Shown here one piece after another: positions 1 through 6,622 of a stretch of DNA of 6,655 nucleotides. The notes below the pieces were generated by a model. That model ran no database searches. It had not been told where the DNA came from and saw only the letters and a list, made by a program, of their open reading frames with translations. Source of the DNA: Odoribacteraceae bacterium (lineage in GTDB: Bacteria; Bacteroidota; Bacteroidia; Bacteroidales; Marinifilaceae); the NCBI GenBank assembly GCA_031279175.1, contig JAITJA010000164.1, positions 1 to 6,655 of the forward strand, written 5' to 3'. A program made the position numbers and the translations under genes. Positions within the stretch are counted from its first letter, which is position 1; each line of letters opens with the position of its first letter.

Positions 1-1068
1 GTTATCTTCCAGGAGGAGGCGGGCGGAGAGGAGGCGCTCCCAGGCAGGGCGGGTACGCGCGAAGAAGAGAGGGAACTCCTCCTGCAAGACGCGGAGGGAC
101 GCGCCCCACGTCACGCGCAAGGAGGTCATCGCGTACTCGTTATAGCGGTCGGCGGCAGAGAGCACCTCTTCCTCGAAGCAGGGTGCGCCCGACAACGCGG
201 CGCTCGCGTAACGCTTCACGTGAGCGATGTTCCATCGTCGCGACTGCCCGTCGAACGAGTGCGCCGCCGGACCGAACCCGGCGTAAAGTCCCCGTTGCCA
301 GTAGGCGGTATTGTGCCGGGCATACCGCCCGTCGCGCGCGAAGTTGGAGATCTCGTAGTGCTCGAAACCGGCGGCGGACAACCACTCGCTTACCCGCGCG
401 AAGCGCGTTGCCTGCGCGTCGTCGTCCGGGAGCGACAGCTCGCCTTTCCGCGCCCGCGCCTCGAGGATCGACCCCGCGTCGACGCTCAGCAGGTATACCG
501 ACGCGTGGCACGCGGGGAGCCCGGCGAGGATCTCGACGTCGCGGCGGATCTCCTTGTCGCCCTGCCCGGGGAGCCCGACGATCAGGTCGACGCTCACGTT
601 CTCGAACCCGGCGGAGGCGGCGGCGAACACCGCGTCAATCGCCTGTCGCGCGGGGTGACGACGGCCGACGAGCCGCAGGATATCATCCGAGAAGGATTGC
701 GCGCCGATGCTTAGCCGGTTAAAGCCCAGTGACCGCCATGCCGCGAGATTCTCCCGCGAGACGTCCTCCGGGTTGGCCTCGAGGGTACGTTCTGCCGTCG
801 CGTCGAACTCCAATTCTCGCTCCAGCGCCTCGACGACGCGTCCCAGTTCTGCCGGCGCGAGCAACGAGGGTGTGCCGCCACCGAGATATAACGTGCCGGC
901 GCGACGCGACGGGAAGCCGGGGGCGCGTTCGCGGATCTCCCGTTCTAATGCCTCGAGGTATAGCCCCTTCCACGCCGGGGAGGCCACGGAGTAGAACCCG
1001 CAGTAGTCGCACTTGCCGCGGCAGAATGGCACGTGCACGTATATTCCTTGTTGAACTCGCTCTTGCAT
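1..1068 (-). CDS. hemW: HemW, radical-SAM heme-binding protein (3' end cut by window edge)
   Basis: This frame is open from an ATG at 1068 to the window edge, giving 356 residues. The family is usually about 375-390, so only a short C-terminal piece is missing. Residues 9-27 carry the radical-SAM cluster motif C16-x3-C20-x2-C23, followed by G24-F25 within VHVPFCRGKCDYCGFYS. The HemW type has Phe where true coproporphyrinogen dehydrogenase HemN has a fourth Cys. A GGGTPS motif (63-68), EANPED (97-102), GFNRLSIGAQSF (115-126), a later LIVGLPGQ and YEISNFAR all match HemW. A HemN_C-like C-terminal domain follows and runs off the window. Members are often misannotated as oxygen-independent coproporphyrinogen III oxidase. 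The characterised ones bind heme and are thought to deliver it to respiratory proteins. The chosen ATG puts the usual short leader before IYVHVPFC. An in-frame TAA lies upstream near 1130. No Shine-Dalgarno is visible. The mutAB terminator separates it from mutB, so it probably has its own promoter. Confidence 0.95.
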   Translation of the reverse strand, partial: MQERVQQGIYVHVPFCRGKCDYCGFYSVASPAWKGLYLEALEREIRERAPGFPSRRAGTLYLGGGTPSLLAPAELGRVVEALERELEFDATAERTLEANPEDVSRENLAAWRSLGFNRLSIGAQSFSDDILRLVGRRHPARQAIDAVFAAASAGFENVSVDLIVGLPGQGDKEIRRDVEILAGLPACHASVYLLSVDAGSILEARARKGELSLPDDDAQATRFARVSEWLSAAGFEHYEISNFARDGRYARHNTAYWQRGLYAGFGPAAHSFDGQSRRWNIAHVKRYASAALSGAPCFEEEVLSAADRYNEYAMTSLRVTWGASLRVLQEEFPLFFARTRPAWERLLSARLLLEDN

Positions 1069-1157
1069 GACGCGAAGGTAACGCTTTCTCTTGTTGCCGG
1101 GGGGGCACTCCCCGCGCGACAACAGTTATATAGTAAAAACGTCGCCCCTGGTTGAAC

Positions 1158-1167
1158 GGGGGGGGGG
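1158..1167. repeat. Run of ten G (C10 on the hemW coding strand)
   Basis: Ten consecutive G lie between the mutAB terminator and hemW, about 90 bases upstream of the hemW start. A second run of seven G lies at 1099-1105, about 30 bases upstream of that start. Such long homopolymers are prone to slipped-strand changes in length. Neither is inside a reading frame, so any effect would be on transcription or the leader. The tract itself is certain; a regulatory role is a guess. Confidence 0.6.
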
Positions 1168-1170
1168 ATA

Positions 1171-1200
1171 AAAAAAAGCGCCGCGCGGGAAGCGCGGCGC
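1171..1200 (-). terminator. Intrinsic terminator of the mutA-mutB operon
   Basis: Read on the minus strand, a perfect 9-bp stem (GCGCCGCGC pairing with GCGCGGCGC) encloses a 5-base loop TTCCC. It is followed directly by seven T. It starts seven bases after the mutB stop codon. The orientation of the T run assigns it to the minus strand, so it ends the mutase transcript and insulates hemW downstream. Confidence 0.93.
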
Positions 1201-1206
1201 CTGTTA

Positions 1207-3360
1207 TTATTGTTTCCGGGCCAGCTGGATAAGGATCTCCAGCACCTGTATAGCGCTTTGTGGCACTTTTGTTCCCGGGCCGAAGACGGCGATAGCTCCC
1301 GCGTCGAACAGGAACTGGTAATCCTGGTGCGGGATGACCCCTCCCACGTAGACGAGGATATCCTCTCGCCCGAGTTTCTTCAGCTCGGCGACGACGGCGG
1401 GGACGAGCGTCTTGTGCCCGGCGGCCAGCGACGAGACCCCGACGACGTGCACGTCATTCTCCACGGCTTGCCGGGCGGTCTCCTCCGGCGTCTGGAACAG
1501 CGGCCCCATGTCCACGTCGAACCCGAGGTCTGCGTAACCGGTAGCGACCACCTTGGCGCCGCGGTCGTGCCCGTCCTGTCCCATTTTAGCGATCATGATA
1601 CGCGGTCTTCGTCCCGTCAGCTCGGCGAAACGATCGGTTAACTCCTTGGCCTTTTTGAAATCCGCGTCTTCGCCGGCCACGTTAGAATACACTCCGCTCA
1701 CGGTTCTGATAACAGCTTTATAACGTCCACAAATCTTTTCACAGGCGAGAGAGATCTCCCCCAGGGAGGCCCTCTCGCGGGCAGCGTCCACGGCCAGTTC
1801 CAGGAGATTCCCTTCCCCGGTCTCCGCGCACCGGGTGATGGCCTCCAGCGCCTTCTCGACGCGGGCGGTATCGCGGTTAGCCTTTAGTTCTTGTAGCCGT
1901 CGCACCTGCGCCTCGCGGACGGCGGTATTATCGACCTCGAGGATATCGATCGGGTCTTCCTTCTCGAGGCGATACTTGTTCGTGCCGACGATGACCTGCG
2001 CGCCGCTATCGATGCGGGCCTGGGTACGCGCGGCGGCCTCCTCGATGCGCAACTTGGGTATCCCGGACTCGATCGCCTTTGCCATCCCGCCCAGGGTCTC
2101 GACCTCCTGGATATGCGCCCAGGCCTTCTCGACCAGGTCGCGCGTGAGGCTCTCCACGTAATAAGAGCCGCCCCAGGGATCGATGGCGTAATCGATAGTC
2201 GTCTCGTCCTGGATATATATCTGCGTGTTGCGGGCGATGCGGGCGGAGAAGTCGGTAGGCAGCGCGATTGCCTCGTCGAGGGCGTTGGTATGGAGGCTTT
2301 GCGTGTGCCCGAGCGCCGCGCCCATGGCCTCGATGCAGGTGCGCCCGACATTATTGAACGGGTCCTGCTCGGTAAGCGACCACCCGGAGGTCTGGCTGTG
2401 GGTACGCAGCGCGAGCGACTTCGGGTTCTTCGGGTTAAACTGCTTGACGATCTTCGCCCACAGCAACCTCCCGGCGCGCATCTTGGCGATCTCCATGAAA
2501 TGATTCATCCCGATGGCCCAGAAGAAGGAGAGCCGCGGGGCGAAAGCGTCGATATCCATCCCGGCGTTGACCCCCGCGCGGAGATACTCGAGGCCATCGG
2601 CCAGCGTGTATGCCAGCTCGATATCGGCGGTAGCCCCTGCTTCCTGCATGTGATACCCGGAGATCGAGATCGAGTTAAACTTCGGCATGTGGCGGGAGGT
2701 ATACTCGAAGATATCGGCGATAATCTTCATGGAGAACCCGGGCGGGTAGATATAAGTATTCCGCACCATGAACTCCTTGAGGATATCATTTTGGATTGTC
2801 CCGGAGAGCTGGTCGAGGGAGGCGCCTTGTTCCAGCCCGGCGACGATATAGAAGGCGAGCACGGGCAGCACGGCCCCGTTCATGGTCATCGAGACGGACA
2901 TCTTGTCGAGGGGGATCTGGTCGAAGAGGATCTTCATGTCGAGGATCGAGTCGACGGCCACGCCGGCCTTCCCCACGTCACCGATCACGCGGGGGTGATC
3001 GGAGTCATAGCCGCGGTGGGTTGCCAGGTCGAAGGCCACGGAGAGCCCCTTTTGCCCGGCGGCGAGATTGCGGCGGTAGAACGCGTTCGACTCCTCCGCG
3101 GTAGAGAAGCCGGCATACTGGCGGATGGTCCAGGGGCGCATCGGGTACATACCGGTGTAGGGCCCGCGGAGATACGGTGGGATACCGGCCACGTAATCGA
3201 GGTGCTCCATCCCCTCGAGATCGGCGAGCGTGTAGACGGGCTTGACCGGTATCAACTCGGGAGTCATCCAGTTCTTGGCGATCCCGTTCTCTTGTTCCCA
3301 TTCCGCGGCGTTTTTTGTTGTCGTTACCGGGACGACGATCTTCTTGAAGTCAGGTTTCAT
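1207..3360 (-). CDS. mutB: Methylmalonyl-CoA mutase, large catalytic subunit
   Basis: This 717-residue protein has the full length of the family. It catalyses the adenosylcobalamin-dependent interconversion of succinyl-CoA and (R)-methylmalonyl-CoA in the cytoplasm, as a heterodimer with MutA. The N-terminal two thirds is the substrate-binding barrel, starting after an N-terminal arm. RPWTIRQYAGFST (75-87) contains Tyr82, and EFMVRNTYIYPP (196-207) contains Arg200. SGYHMQEAGA (234-243) contains Tyr236 and His237. By alignment in memory these match Tyr89, Arg207, Tyr243 and His244 of the Propionibacterium enzyme. A linker (about 480-580) leads to the C-terminal B12-binding domain. There AKMGQDGHDRG gives Lys592, Asp596 and the cobalt-ligating His598 of the DxHxxG motif, and GVSSLAAGH (641-649) and YVGGVIP (671-677) complete the fold. 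Every expected key residue is present, so it should be active. It starts six bases after the mutA stop and has no Shine-Dalgarno, which suggests co-transcription and coupled translation. Confidence 0.98.
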   Translation of the reverse strand: MKPDFKKIVVPVTTTKNAAEWEQENGIAKNWMTPELIPVKPVYTLADLEGMEHLDYVAGIPPYLRGPYTGMYPMRPWTIRQYAGFSTAEESNAFYRRNLAAGQKGLSVAFDLATHRGYDSDHPRVIGDVGKAGVAVDSILDMKILFDQIPLDKMSVSMTMNGAVLPVLAFYIVAGLEQGASLDQLSGTIQNDILKEFMVRNTYIYPPGFSMKIIADIFEYTSRHMPKFNSISISGYHMQEAGATADIELAYTLADGLEYLRAGVNAGMDIDAFAPRLSFFWAIGMNHFMEIAKMRAGRLLWAKIVKQFNPKNPKSLALRTHSQTSGWSLTEQDPFNNVGRTCIEAMGAALGHTQSLHTNALDEAIALPTDFSARIARNTQIYIQDETTIDYAIDPWGGSYYVESLTRDLVEKAWAHIQEVETLGGMAKAIESGIPKLRIEEAAARTQARIDSGAQVIVGTNKYRLEKEDPIDILEVDNTAVREAQVRRLQELKANRDTARVEKALEAITRCAETGEGNLLELAVDAARERASLGEISLACEKICGRYKAVIRTVSGVYSNVAGEDADFKKAKELTDRFAELTGRRPRIMIAKMGQDGHDRGAKVVATGYADLGFDVDMGPLFQTPEETARQAVENDVHVVGVSSLAAGHKTLVPAVVAELKKLGREDILVYVGGVIPHQDYQFLFDAGAIAVFGPGTKVPQSAIQVLEILIQLARKQ

Positions 3361-3366
3361 GATTCT

Positions 3367-5247
3367 TTATGCTATTCCCAGTTCTGTTTGATATTTCTTT
3401 AACTCCTCGAGGAGGTTACTTCGCACGTGTATAAAGCGCGTGATCCCCTGTTCCTCCAGTCGCGGCCGACATTCCGGGTTACCGGCGACCACGACGATTG
3501 CCTTTCCTTCCAGCGCGGCATTAATCTCCGGCGCGAGGGTCTCGTACTCCTCGTCCGAGCTACATATCACCACGATATCGGCTTTATTCTCCTCGCAAGC
3601 TTTCGTCCCTTCCCCGACGGTTTTGAAGCCGTTATTATCGATCACCTGGAAGCCGGCGCACGCGAAGAAATTACAAGCGAATTGCGCCCGCGCCTTGCGC
3701 ATGGACAGGCTACCCACCGGGAACATGTAGACCACCGGTCGGCGGCCCGCCTTCCTCGCGTGGAGATCCGTTTTCAGGCGCGCGGCCTCGAAGGGCTGCG
3801 TCCCGCGGTACGGCTTCAAGGTCTCGATGACGGCGTCCGGCGCGGTAGCATCCTCTGGCGCCAGCACGCGGGCGTCTGGCGACTCGTTGATCGTCTCGTT
3901 AAAGTTCGGGAACTGGTTTGTCCCGAGAAAATTCTCCTTCCGGTTCACGATATCCATGTCCCGTTTCCGCGCGGTCGCGTTCACGGTAGCCTGCACGAAC
4001 CCCTCTTCCAGGGCCTTCACGAATCCCCCGCGGTCTTGCGTGTCGAGGAAGAGTTTCCATGCCGCGTCGGCGATGAGGCGGGTAAGCTCCTCGATATAAT
4101 AGGCCCCGCCGGCGGGATCGACGATCTTCCCGAAGTGCGACTCTTCTTTTAGCAGCAGCTGCTGGTTACGCGCCACGCGCTCGGCCAGTTCCGACGGGCA
4201 GCGCTCGTGGGTATAGTCGTATGGCAGCACGGTAAACGAGTCGACGCCGCCGAGTACAGCGGACATGGCCTCGGTCTGCGTGCGCAACATGTTCACGTTC
4301 GGGTCGTAGAGGGTCTTGTTCCACCTGGAGGTCTCCGCGTGGATATTCATCCGGCAACACGCGTCGTTAGCCGGCTCGCGGGCCTTCACGATACGCGCCC
4401 AGAGAAGGCGGGCGGCCCGCAGCTTGGCGATCTCCATGAAATACTTCGAGCCGGTAGCGAAGTGGAAGCGCATCCTCGGGGTGATCTCCTCGATCTTCAG
4501 CCCCAGGTCGGTCAACCGGTCGAGGTATTCCTCACCGGCGGCGAGGCTGAAGCCAAGCTCCTGCACGACGGACGACCCGGAGTTGTTAAAGACGCGCCCG
4601 CTTACCTCCACGATCTTGAAATTCTCCATCGCGCTACTTCCAGCGATCGTGTCTTTCACCAGCTCGAGGGGGCGAGGGTTATTCCACTTGCCTTCCAGCA
4701 GCAGCTTGCCGAGGGGGTCGATATTGATACCGCCGCGGATCGAGCGCGGGTCGACGCCTTGCTCGTCGAGGACTTCAAGGAAAAGGCGTAGCACGCGCAC
4801 CTTGTCTCGCCCGACGACGAAGTTCACCTCGATGCAATCGAGGCAGATCCCTGCCAGCAGCGCGATCATCTGTTCTTTCGAGAACTCTTTCCCCGACGCG
4901 ATCGCGAAGCCCAGCGAGTCGACGCCCCGGTTCAGGATCTCCAGGGCTTTCCGGTTGGCGCTTGGCGCGTTATCGACGCGGATATCCTGGCGCACGAACC
5001 ACTCGTTGTTGTCCTTCTTGTTCCCTCGCGCGTAGGGAAACTCGCCCGGGAACGCGTTCAGGTGTTCGATGTCCCGGGTATCTTCCATCCGGTACATGGG
5101 CTGGACGTTGAATCCCTCGTTCGTTCTCCAAACGAGTTTCTTGTCAAAGTCCGCTCCTTTCAGGTCCGCGATTACTTTTTCTTTCCACTCCCCCGCCGGG
5201 GTAGGTGGAAATTCGCTAAAGAGCCTCGCGCGTACGTTGTTTGCCAT
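3367..5247 (-). CDS. mutA: Methylmalonyl-CoA mutase, small non-catalytic subunit
   Basis: This 626-residue protein is a degenerate paralogue of MutB and its obligate partner, at the usual small-subunit length. The shared barrel framework is clear: RMRFHFATGSKYFMEIAKLR (258-277) parallels the MutB segment near 276-295, and VDPAGGAYYIEELTR (376-390) parallels IDPWGGSYYVESLTR. The C-terminal region (about 504-626) keeps the flavodoxin-like fold. Where MutB has DGHDRG, this protein reads VGSLSMRKA (511-519). The cobalt-ligating His and the DxHxxG motif are therefore absent, as is normal for MutA, which does not bind cobalamin. The start MANNVRARLFSEFPP is typical for the subunit. The upstream leader is A/T-rich without a Shine-Dalgarno, as expected in Bacteroidota. 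It is the first gene of a two-gene operon with mutB; a candidate promoter lies about 65-70 bases upstream. In Bacteroidota the enzyme usually works toward propionate, with epimerase and decarboxylase genes that are not in this window. Confidence 0.97.
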   Translation of the reverse strand: MANNVRARLFSEFPPTPAGEWKEKVIADLKGADFDKKLVWRTNEGFNVQPMYRMEDTRDIEHLNAFPGEFPYARGNKKDNNEWFVRQDIRVDNAPSANRKALEILNRGVDSLGFAIASGKEFSKEQMIALLAGICLDCIEVNFVVGRDKVRVLRLFLEVLDEQGVDPRSIRGGINIDPLGKLLLEGKWNNPRPLELVKDTIAGSSAMENFKIVEVSGRVFNNSGSSVVQELGFSLAAGEEYLDRLTDLGLKIEEITPRMRFHFATGSKYFMEIAKLRAARLLWARIVKAREPANDACCRMNIHAETSRWNKTLYDPNVNMLRTQTEAMSAVLGGVDSFTVLPYDYTHERCPSELAERVARNQQLLLKEESHFGKIVDPAGGAYYIEELTRLIADAAWKLFLDTQDRGGFVKALEEGFVQATVNATARKRDMDIVNRKENFLGTNQFPNFNETINESPDARVLAPEDATAPDAVIETLKPYRGTQPFEAARLKTDLHARKAGRRPVVYMFPVGSLSMRKARAQFACNFFACAGFQVIDNNGFKTVGEGTKACEENKADIVVICSSDEEYETLAPEINAALEGKAIVVVAGNPECRPRLEEQGITRFIHVRSNLLEELKKYQTELGIA

Positions 5248-5289
5248 AACTTGATTTTATACGATTACTTTTAAAGTTGTTGTCATCAC

Positions 5290-5301
5290 GGGGGATCCCC
5301 C
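5290..5301. repeat. Perfect 12-bp palindrome in the mutA leader region
   Basis: GGGGGATCCCCC is a perfect uninterrupted palindrome, about 45 bases upstream of the mutA start and about 10 bases downstream of the candidate -7 box. It would therefore fall near the start of the mutA transcript. It could be an operator or a leader hairpin, although with no spacer it would make a strained stem. The symmetry is seen; the function is inferred. Confidence 0.4.
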
Positions 5302-5311
5302 AAAACGAAGG

Positions 5312-5319
5312 CAAAATTA
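5312..5319 (-). promoter_or_regulatory. Candidate Bacteroidota-type -7 box for mutAB
   Basis: On the minus strand the sequence reads TAATTTTG, an exact match to the Bacteroidota consensus TAnnTTTG. It would start transcription near 5305 and give a leader of roughly 58 bases. About 21 bases further upstream, where the -33 element (TTTG) is expected, only a partial match CTTT is present. It lies between the terminator of the preceding gene and mutA, the right place for the operon promoter. Confidence 0.5.
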
Positions 5320-5415
5320 AGGCTTTCCAAGTTATGAATGAAAGATTCAACCACCTAATTCAATATAAACGCGCCTTTCGCGCTAAAACCGCTCCCGCGC
5401 GCGCCTCCCGCCGGG

Positions 5416-5449
5416 AAAAAAAATACCGGGGAGCGCGATGGCCCCCCGG
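5416..5449 (-). terminator. Intrinsic terminator downstream of the orphan gene
   Basis: On the minus strand CCGGGGGGC pairs with GCTCCCCGG (9 bp including one G-T wobble) around a 6-base loop CATCGC. This is followed by TA and a run of eight T. It lies about 95 bases past the stop of the 227-residue protein and about 100 bases before the candidate mutA promoter. It should therefore end that gene's transcript and separate it from the mutase operon. Confidence 0.8.
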
Positions 5450-5544
5450 CAAATTAAAAGCACTTTTCTTGCAAACGATAGCGACGTTCCTCTTTTTACT
5501 GTCGCGGCGCGCCACGCGAGGATCCCCGCGCGACGACGCGCTGC

Positions 5545-6228
5545 TCACGGGATCATGACCTGGTAGATCCGCGTGAACGGCCCTTTTTTCCCGACGTTAT
5601 TTTCCCAGCGGGCGGCGATGTAGACGAGCTTGCCGCGGTCTTGCCCGAAGAACTCGATCTCGACGGGGGGACGCGTGGCAAAACGCGAATTCTGCAGCTG
5701 GAAATGCTCGACGATCGGCGTGTCGCTAATCGCGAAACATACCTCAACGCCGTGCTGGCCTGCCGGACGAGCCGACGAGGCAGGGTCCGCGCTCGAGAAG
5801 GCAACGCCGAGAACGCCGTCGCGCACGATCCGGATCTGGATGTCCGGGGGGGTCGTGCTTACAGGAGACGGGGTCGGCTTGTCTGTCCCGCGAAGCGGGA
5901 GGCCCATCTTGTCAAGATCAAGGTTGTCTACCGACAGGCTCTCGTGGAGAATGCGCGCCAGGTGACGGTATAACGGCTCGAGCTTCTCGCGGGCCTCGTG
6001 GATCGCGGTCACCTCGATATGGGAACGGGTGTTCTCGTCTTTCCAGTCGTTAAACGCGGAAACGTATCGCGTTACCGCGGGACTGAAAACCGTGTCCAGC
6101 CATTTCCCGTTGTCCGTCGTCGTGCCGAACCCGAACGCTTCTCGCTTCGAGAAGAGTGTCGTGATCGTCACGTCTAACTTGTCCTTGAATCCTTGCTGGC
6201 TTTCTGGAAGCCATCTAGAATTTGGCAT
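5545..6228 (-). CDS. Orphan cytoplasmic protein of unknown function, two-part architecture
   Basis: This 227-residue protein has no signal peptide or membrane segment. Residues 1 to about 105 look mainly helical, with charged and aromatic residues (DWKDENTRSH, HEAREKLEPLYRHLARIL). A Pro/Thr/Ser-rich linker at about 111-128 (GTDKPTPSPVSTTPPD) joins it to a strand-rich C-terminal half (129-227). That half has alternating hydrophobics (IQIRIVRDGVLGVAFS, VEVCFAISDT, VEIEFFG, LVYIAARWEN) and ends in RWENNVGKKGPFTRIYQVMIP. The C-terminal half resembles a fibronectin-III-like beta sandwich. The RWEN..G.KGP ending recalls hypothetical proteins I associate with Bacteroidales, though I cannot name a Pfam family. 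No catalytic motif is visible. The ATG at 6228 follows an A/T-rich leader (ACAAACAAAATAAAACCGT), as expected in this phylum. It is a single-gene unit: a terminator follows and a 21-bp repeat array begins about 75 bases upstream. I do not propose a function. Confidence 0.82.
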   Translation of the reverse strand: MPNSRWLPESQQGFKDKLDVTITTLFSKREAFGFGTTTDNGKWLDTVFSPAVTRYVSAFNDWKDENTRSHIEVTAIHEAREKLEPLYRHLARILHESLSVDNLDLDKMGLPLRGTDKPTPSPVSTTPPDIQIRIVRDGVLGVAFSSADPASSARPAGQHGVEVCFAISDTPIVEHFQLQNSRFATRPPVEIEFFGQDRGKLVYIAARWENNVGKKGPFTRIYQVMIP

Positions 6229-6304
6229 ACGGTTTTATTTTGTTTGTTAATGAACTCTTTTACTCCGGGGTTCACGGTCTCTTGATGTTGTTCTCGCGCC
6301 TCGA

Positions 6305-6472
6305 GGATCTGCCTCCCCGCCCCGGGAATCTGCCTTGCCGCCCCGGGAATCTGCCTACCCGTCCCGGGAATCTGCCTACCCGTCCCGGGAATCTGCCTAC
6401 CCGCCCCGGGAATCTGCCTACCCGCCTCGGGAATCTGCCTACCCGTCCCGGGAATCTATCGTCCCGCCTCGG
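6305..6472. repeat. Tandem array of 21-bp units, about eight copies
   Basis: Eight consecutive 21-bp units start at 6305, 6326, 6347, 6368, 6389, 6410, 6431 and 6452. Units 3 to 7 are nearly identical, sharing the core ATCTGCCTACCCG; most differences are C/T changes near the end of the unit (CGTCCCGG, CGCCCCGG, CGCCTCGG). The first two and the last are diverged. Fainter relatives flank them: about 6284-6304 ends in CGCCTCGA, and 6473-6491 begins GGATTTGCC. Each junction contains or nearly contains CCCGGG. There are no unique spacers, so this is not a CRISPR array. The unit is a multiple of three, which keeps several frames open without implying a protein. The array lies 77 bases upstream of the orphan gene. 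Confidence 0.97.
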
Positions 6473-6622
6473 GGATTTGCCGGCGATCTTCAAGAATCAT
6501 TCATGAATTTGTCATCACGCGAAAGAACTTTTAAAAGAGACGAGAGTGAATCCCGTCGCGAGTGACGCCAACGACCTGTCGCCGCGCCTCGCTTTCCCGT
6601 TTGTTATTGATGCTATGGTCCC
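6473..6622. other. Non-coding spacer, A/T-richer than its surroundings
   Basis: Past the last clear repeat unit I see no convincing gene. The stretch contains the palindrome CTTTTAAAAG (6528-6537), the 11-mer TTGTCATCACG (6509-6519) that also occurs upstream of mutA, and a short palindrome-like ATTCATGAAT (6499-6508). It probably holds promoter elements for flanking genes, but I find no perfect TAnnTTTG box in it. Confidence 0.4.

Noticed and set aside
183..722. Arg/Ser/Pro-rich plus-strand frames over the left end
   Set aside because: They are antisense to hemW, whose motifs are unmistakable, and their composition is typical of GC-rich shadow frames.
2113..3402. 429-residue plus-strand open frame antisense to mutB
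   Set aside because: It lies opposite a fully convincing mutB in a GC-rich region, where antisense frames stay open by codon bias. Its translation is rich in Gly, Val, Asp, Glu and Arg with no recognisable motif.
5501..5534. GC-rich inverted repeat (GTCGCG / CGCGAC) just past the orphan gene stop
   Set aside because: Only six clean base pairs around a long loop, with no T run after it. The hairpin at 5416-5449 is a far better terminator.
5248..5544. Cobalamin riboswitch upstream of mutA
   Set aside because: The predicted leader is only about 58 bases, and I find no B12-box-like GCCACTG on the minus strand in this gap.
5277..5558. 93-residue plus-strand frame in the gap upstream of mutA
   Set aside because: It runs through the candidate promoter, the palindrome and the terminator, and its translation has no protein-like pattern.
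6305..6472. CRISPR array
   Set aside because: The units are contiguous 21-bp direct repeats with no unique spacers, and there are no cas genes.
6222..6506. Plus-strand frame encoding a 7-residue repeat (RPGNLPT)
   Set aside because: It has a weak non-ATG start and overlaps the start of the orphan gene. It is open only because the repeat unit is 21 bp, and neighbouring frames are open for the same reason.
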